Source of the DNA: Nitrospiraceae bacterium
GTDB lineage: Bacteria > Nitrospirota > Thermodesulfovibrionia > Thermodesulfovibrionales > Dissulfurispiraceae
Assembly (NCBI GenBank): GCA_003170655.1
Contig: PMYY01000040.1
Location: 3,306-11,308, forward strand
DNA: 8,003 bases
Direction: 5' to 3'
Shown: one piece after another, positions 6,547 to 8,003 of the stretch
How positions within the stretch are numbered: the stretch's first letter is position 1
Layout: every line of letters starts with the position of its first letter
Notes under the pieces: generated by a model
Databases searched by the model: none
Told to the model about the DNA's origin: nothing
What the model saw: the letters and a program-made list of their open reading frames with translations, nothing else
Position numbers and translations under genes: made by a program

Positions 6547-6987
6547 CTATAGTTTGGCCAGTTCCTCTACTCGCACTTTAGCACGTGCAACAGCTTCTGA
6601 ACTGAATTTGTCAGGATGACGAACAATGACAGATTCAAATGTCAGATCGTGCAGGCCCAGCTCCGCCAACACCTTGTATCCTGTTGCTTCAATGTCTCTA
6701 TTTACAGCCCTTTCGGCTGCAACCACAATCCCATGCCTCTTAATCATCTGCCAAGTACGCGATGCAGGAGTTCTGCGCTTATTCTTTTCTGATAATACTT
6801 CCTCGTATGCATAAACAGCTTTCAACAATTCTAATTCAACATCGGTCCTTATATCATGTGCAGCAGCCCGAAGTTCTATAGCACGTCGACGAGCTCCCCG
6901 CGCGAGGTCTGGATTTCTGTCTCGACAATTTATGGCTAGTTGCATACATTCCGCTGGCGTTTTTATTTTCTGAAGTATGTCGTCCAT
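6547..6987 (-). CDS. Conserved-looking hypothetical protein (146 residues)
   Basis: This is an intact soluble, helical protein without signal peptide or membrane segments. Visible blocks are KTPAECMQLAINCRDRNPDL, ARGARRRAIELRAAAHD, LLKAVYAYEEVLSEKNKR, ASRTWQMIKRHGIVVAAERA and FESVIVRHPDKFSSEAVARA. The pattern ASRTWQMIKRHGI..A.ERAVNR resembles an uncharacterised family I have seen in proteobacteria, sometimes beside mobile genes, but I cannot assign a function. The many Arg and the tryptophan-containing helix could suit DNA or protein contact (inference). ATG 6987 is preceded by a weak AGGAAC. It is about 160 bp upstream of the nuclease gene and on the same strand. Unlike its neighbours it shows no lesions, which suggests continuing selection or recent arrival. 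Confidence 0.75.
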   Translation of the reverse strand: MDDILQKIKTPAECMQLAINCRDRNPDLARGARRRAIELRAAAHDIRTDVELELLKAVYAYEEVLSEKNKRRTPASRTWQMIKRHGIVVAAERAVNRDIEATGYKVLAELGLHDLTFESVIVRHPDKFSSEAVARAKVRVEELAKL

Positions 6988-7080
6988 GTTATCTCACAGT
7001 TCCTATTGCACTGGTCTAATGAGTCTGTAGAAAAAGTCTGTTATTCAAAGCTTCTTCCTTGTTAGTGTTCAGCTTCAGTT

Positions 7081-7167
7081 TCAAGTTATTATATCCGATC
7101 TTTCTTGCCACTTTGGCTTGCTATAATATCCTTCTTTCGATGCCATTAAGTCAATATAAGTGGTCAT
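7081..7167 (-). CDS. Possible 28-residue ORF with a good ribosome binding site
   Basis: ATG 7167 follows GGGAGA at ideal spacing and encodes MTTYIDLMASKEGYYSKPKW and a short tail ending SDIIT. A different frame downstream continues as KVARKIGYNNLKLKLNTNKE and ALNNRLFLQTH. This may therefore be the start of a frameshifted gene that once ran to about 7010. I recognise no homology, and it may be a remnant. Confidence 0.3.
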   Translation of the reverse strand: MTTYIDLMASKEGYYSKPKWQERSDIIT

Positions 7168-7179
7168 TATCTCCCTTTT

Positions 7180-7323
7180 TTATGCATACCCAGTTCCGTA
7201 ACCATTGAATGCAGCTTCCCTGTCTAAAGAAAATACAAAATCAATGTTTCTATCGGCTATCACCAAATATCTGACAAGTGGTAAAATCGTGACTTTCAGG
7301 TAAAGCAAGTCAGCTGCCCCCAC
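7180..7323 (-). pseudogene. Possible gene remnant (about 47 codons)
   Basis: From a GTG at 7323 the minus strand reads ADLLYLKVTILPLVRYLVIA, then DRNIDFVFSLDREAAFNGYG, and stops at 7180-7182. There is no ribosome binding site. The open frame begins just after repeat copy B, which suggests the tail of an interrupted gene. No family is recognised, and chance coding is possible. Confidence 0.2.
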
Positions 7324-7350
7324 ATGTCTGCCTCAAAGATTACGACATGT

Positions 7351-7420
7351 TATACGTAACGTCAATTTTCTGTCGATTATCTATAGTACAATCGGAAATC
7401 AATATGCTTGGTGAAATTAA
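7351..7420. repeat. Direct repeat copy B, next to the recombinase 3' end
   Basis: Positions 7351-7377 match copy A (4639-4665) exactly over 27 bp, with patchy identity to about 7420 (CTATAGT, CGGAAATCA). It lies about 80 bp past the recombinase stop, a common position for an attachment site. Some similarity to copy A may persist up to about 7490. Confidence 0.75.
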
Positions 7421-7499
7421 AAAAACGCGCCTGCAGGGGGAAGTCTCGAACCGACCCAAATGATTTACGGTGATACCCATCGCCTTCTGACAGCTTTTT

Positions 7500-8003
7500 T
7501 TACTCATCGAGCTCGGAATCTGAGCCAAACATGAATCGGCTTGCCTGCAAGTTCTTTTTCTTAAATTCTTTGACTTGATAGGAAAGTATTCTTTTATAGG
7601 AAAGCGTTTTCTTTCCTCTGCCTTTTAACGCATCCGGAAGTGTGGGGTTAGACACTTGAAGTAATTGCTCCGCTTGGCGGGATGTTATTGATACTTTCTT
7701 TTCTTCAAACCCTCTTGACATAAAATGGAATATCCAGTCCGTGATATGAACATATTTTTCGAGTGTAACAATGGGACCACCGTGCCCGAGCAGACGGGCA
7801 AGAACAGCCAGCGCGTGTGTAATAGGAGACATGTCGGCGAAGCAGTCGAGTGGGAAGAGTCTCTTAAATCTCGCCAATGATTCCTCCTGAAACAATTCGT
7901 ACTTCAAAAAGGGGATGTCGTCAGCTTTATACTCAGGATAAAAGATAAAAAACCACCTTAAAAGGAACCAATTGGGGAAGGCGTGCCTGAGGATATGGGC
8001 AGT
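7500..8003 (-). CDS. Large tyrosine recombinase/integrase, C-terminal 167 residues (start outside the window)
   Basis: The frame is open from the window edge to TGA at 7500. The visible part begins TAHILRHAFPNWFLLRW, the HxxR box of tyrosine recombinases (His3, Arg6 of the visible segment). It continues through ITHALAVLARLLGHGGPIVT (LGH, His74) to LEKYVH with the catalytic Tyr84. The 65-residue insertion between the HxxR box and LGH and the 83-residue basic tail after Tyr (KKVSITSRQAEQLLQ, KGRGKKTLSYKRI) resemble the very large site-specific integrases found on proteobacterial islands, not XerC/D. It cleaves and rejoins DNA through a 3'-phosphotyrosine link. A TTG at 7907 could look like a start but is internal. 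The N-terminal domains lie beyond the window. Confidence 0.85.
   Translation of the reverse strand, partial: TAHILRHAFPNWFLLRWFFIFYPEYKADDIPFLKYELFQEESLARFKRLFPLDCFADMSPITHALAVLARLLGHGGPIVTLEKYVHITDWIFHFMSRGFEEKKVSITSRQAEQLLQVSNPTLPDALKGRGKKTLSYKRILSYQVKEFKKKNLQASRFMFGSDSELDE

Noticed and set aside
7439..7456. tRNA-like TTCGA motif (GGTTCGAGAC on the minus strand) between recombinase and repeat
   Set aside because: The flanking bases do not form a T-arm stem and no acceptor or anticodon arm is present, so it is not a tRNA end or a clear tRNA attachment site.
7340..7528. Minus-strand 62-codon ORF across the recombinase end and repeat copy B
   Set aside because: It overlaps the recombinase C-terminus out of frame and its second half is just translated repeat; its likeness to a 4553-4795 ORF comes from the repeat.

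Overview
The window looks like a proteobacterial chromosome (beta or gamma type; I cannot name the species). A conserved, GC-richer efflux operon occupies the left 3.6 kb. A visibly AT-richer, gene-poor, heavily decayed accessory region fills the right 4 kb. Every supported gene lies on the minus strand, so transcription runs from high to low coordinates.

Efflux operon (about 4020 down to 1). In transcription order it holds an unrecognised 120-residue ORF (3628-3990), a YbhG-type membrane fusion protein (2575-3591), a YbhF-type protein with two fused ABC ATPase domains (776-2578), and the N-terminal 259 residues of a YbhS-type ABC-2 permease that runs off the window. The last three overlap by 4 bp each (GTGA, then ATGA), which suggests coupled translation of one drug- or cation-exporting complex. 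Short repeats at 3995-4018 are a candidate promoter/operator.

Debris zone (about 4020-4960). It contains an N-terminal fragment of an IS4/IS1634-like transposase with an in-frame stop (4206-4439), a 45-nt near-perfect palindrome flanked by GCAT (4135-4179), a possible truncated ORF, the first copy of a roughly 70-bp repeat (4639-4710), and an attC-like imperfect hairpin (4888-4950).

Nuclease-EVE module (4964-6390). A PD-(D/E)XK nuclease of the NucS/DUF91 type carries one frameshift (5585-6390). Packed against it are a small basic ORF (5382-5573) and an EVE-domain gene broken by two frameshifts and one stop (4964-5385). Tight spacing and overlap suggest these were once one operon, possibly for defence or modified-base recognition; that role is inference.

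Right side (6547-8003). An intact 146-residue unknown protein (6547-6987) is followed by about 360 bp of ORF fragments, the second repeat copy (7351-7420), and the C-terminal 167 residues of a large tyrosine recombinase (7500-8003), recognised by its HxxR, LGH and catalytic Tyr motifs. The recombinase and the paired repeats point to an integrative island whose bulk probably lies to the right. The repeats bound a 2.7-kb segment that carries the nuclease-EVE module.
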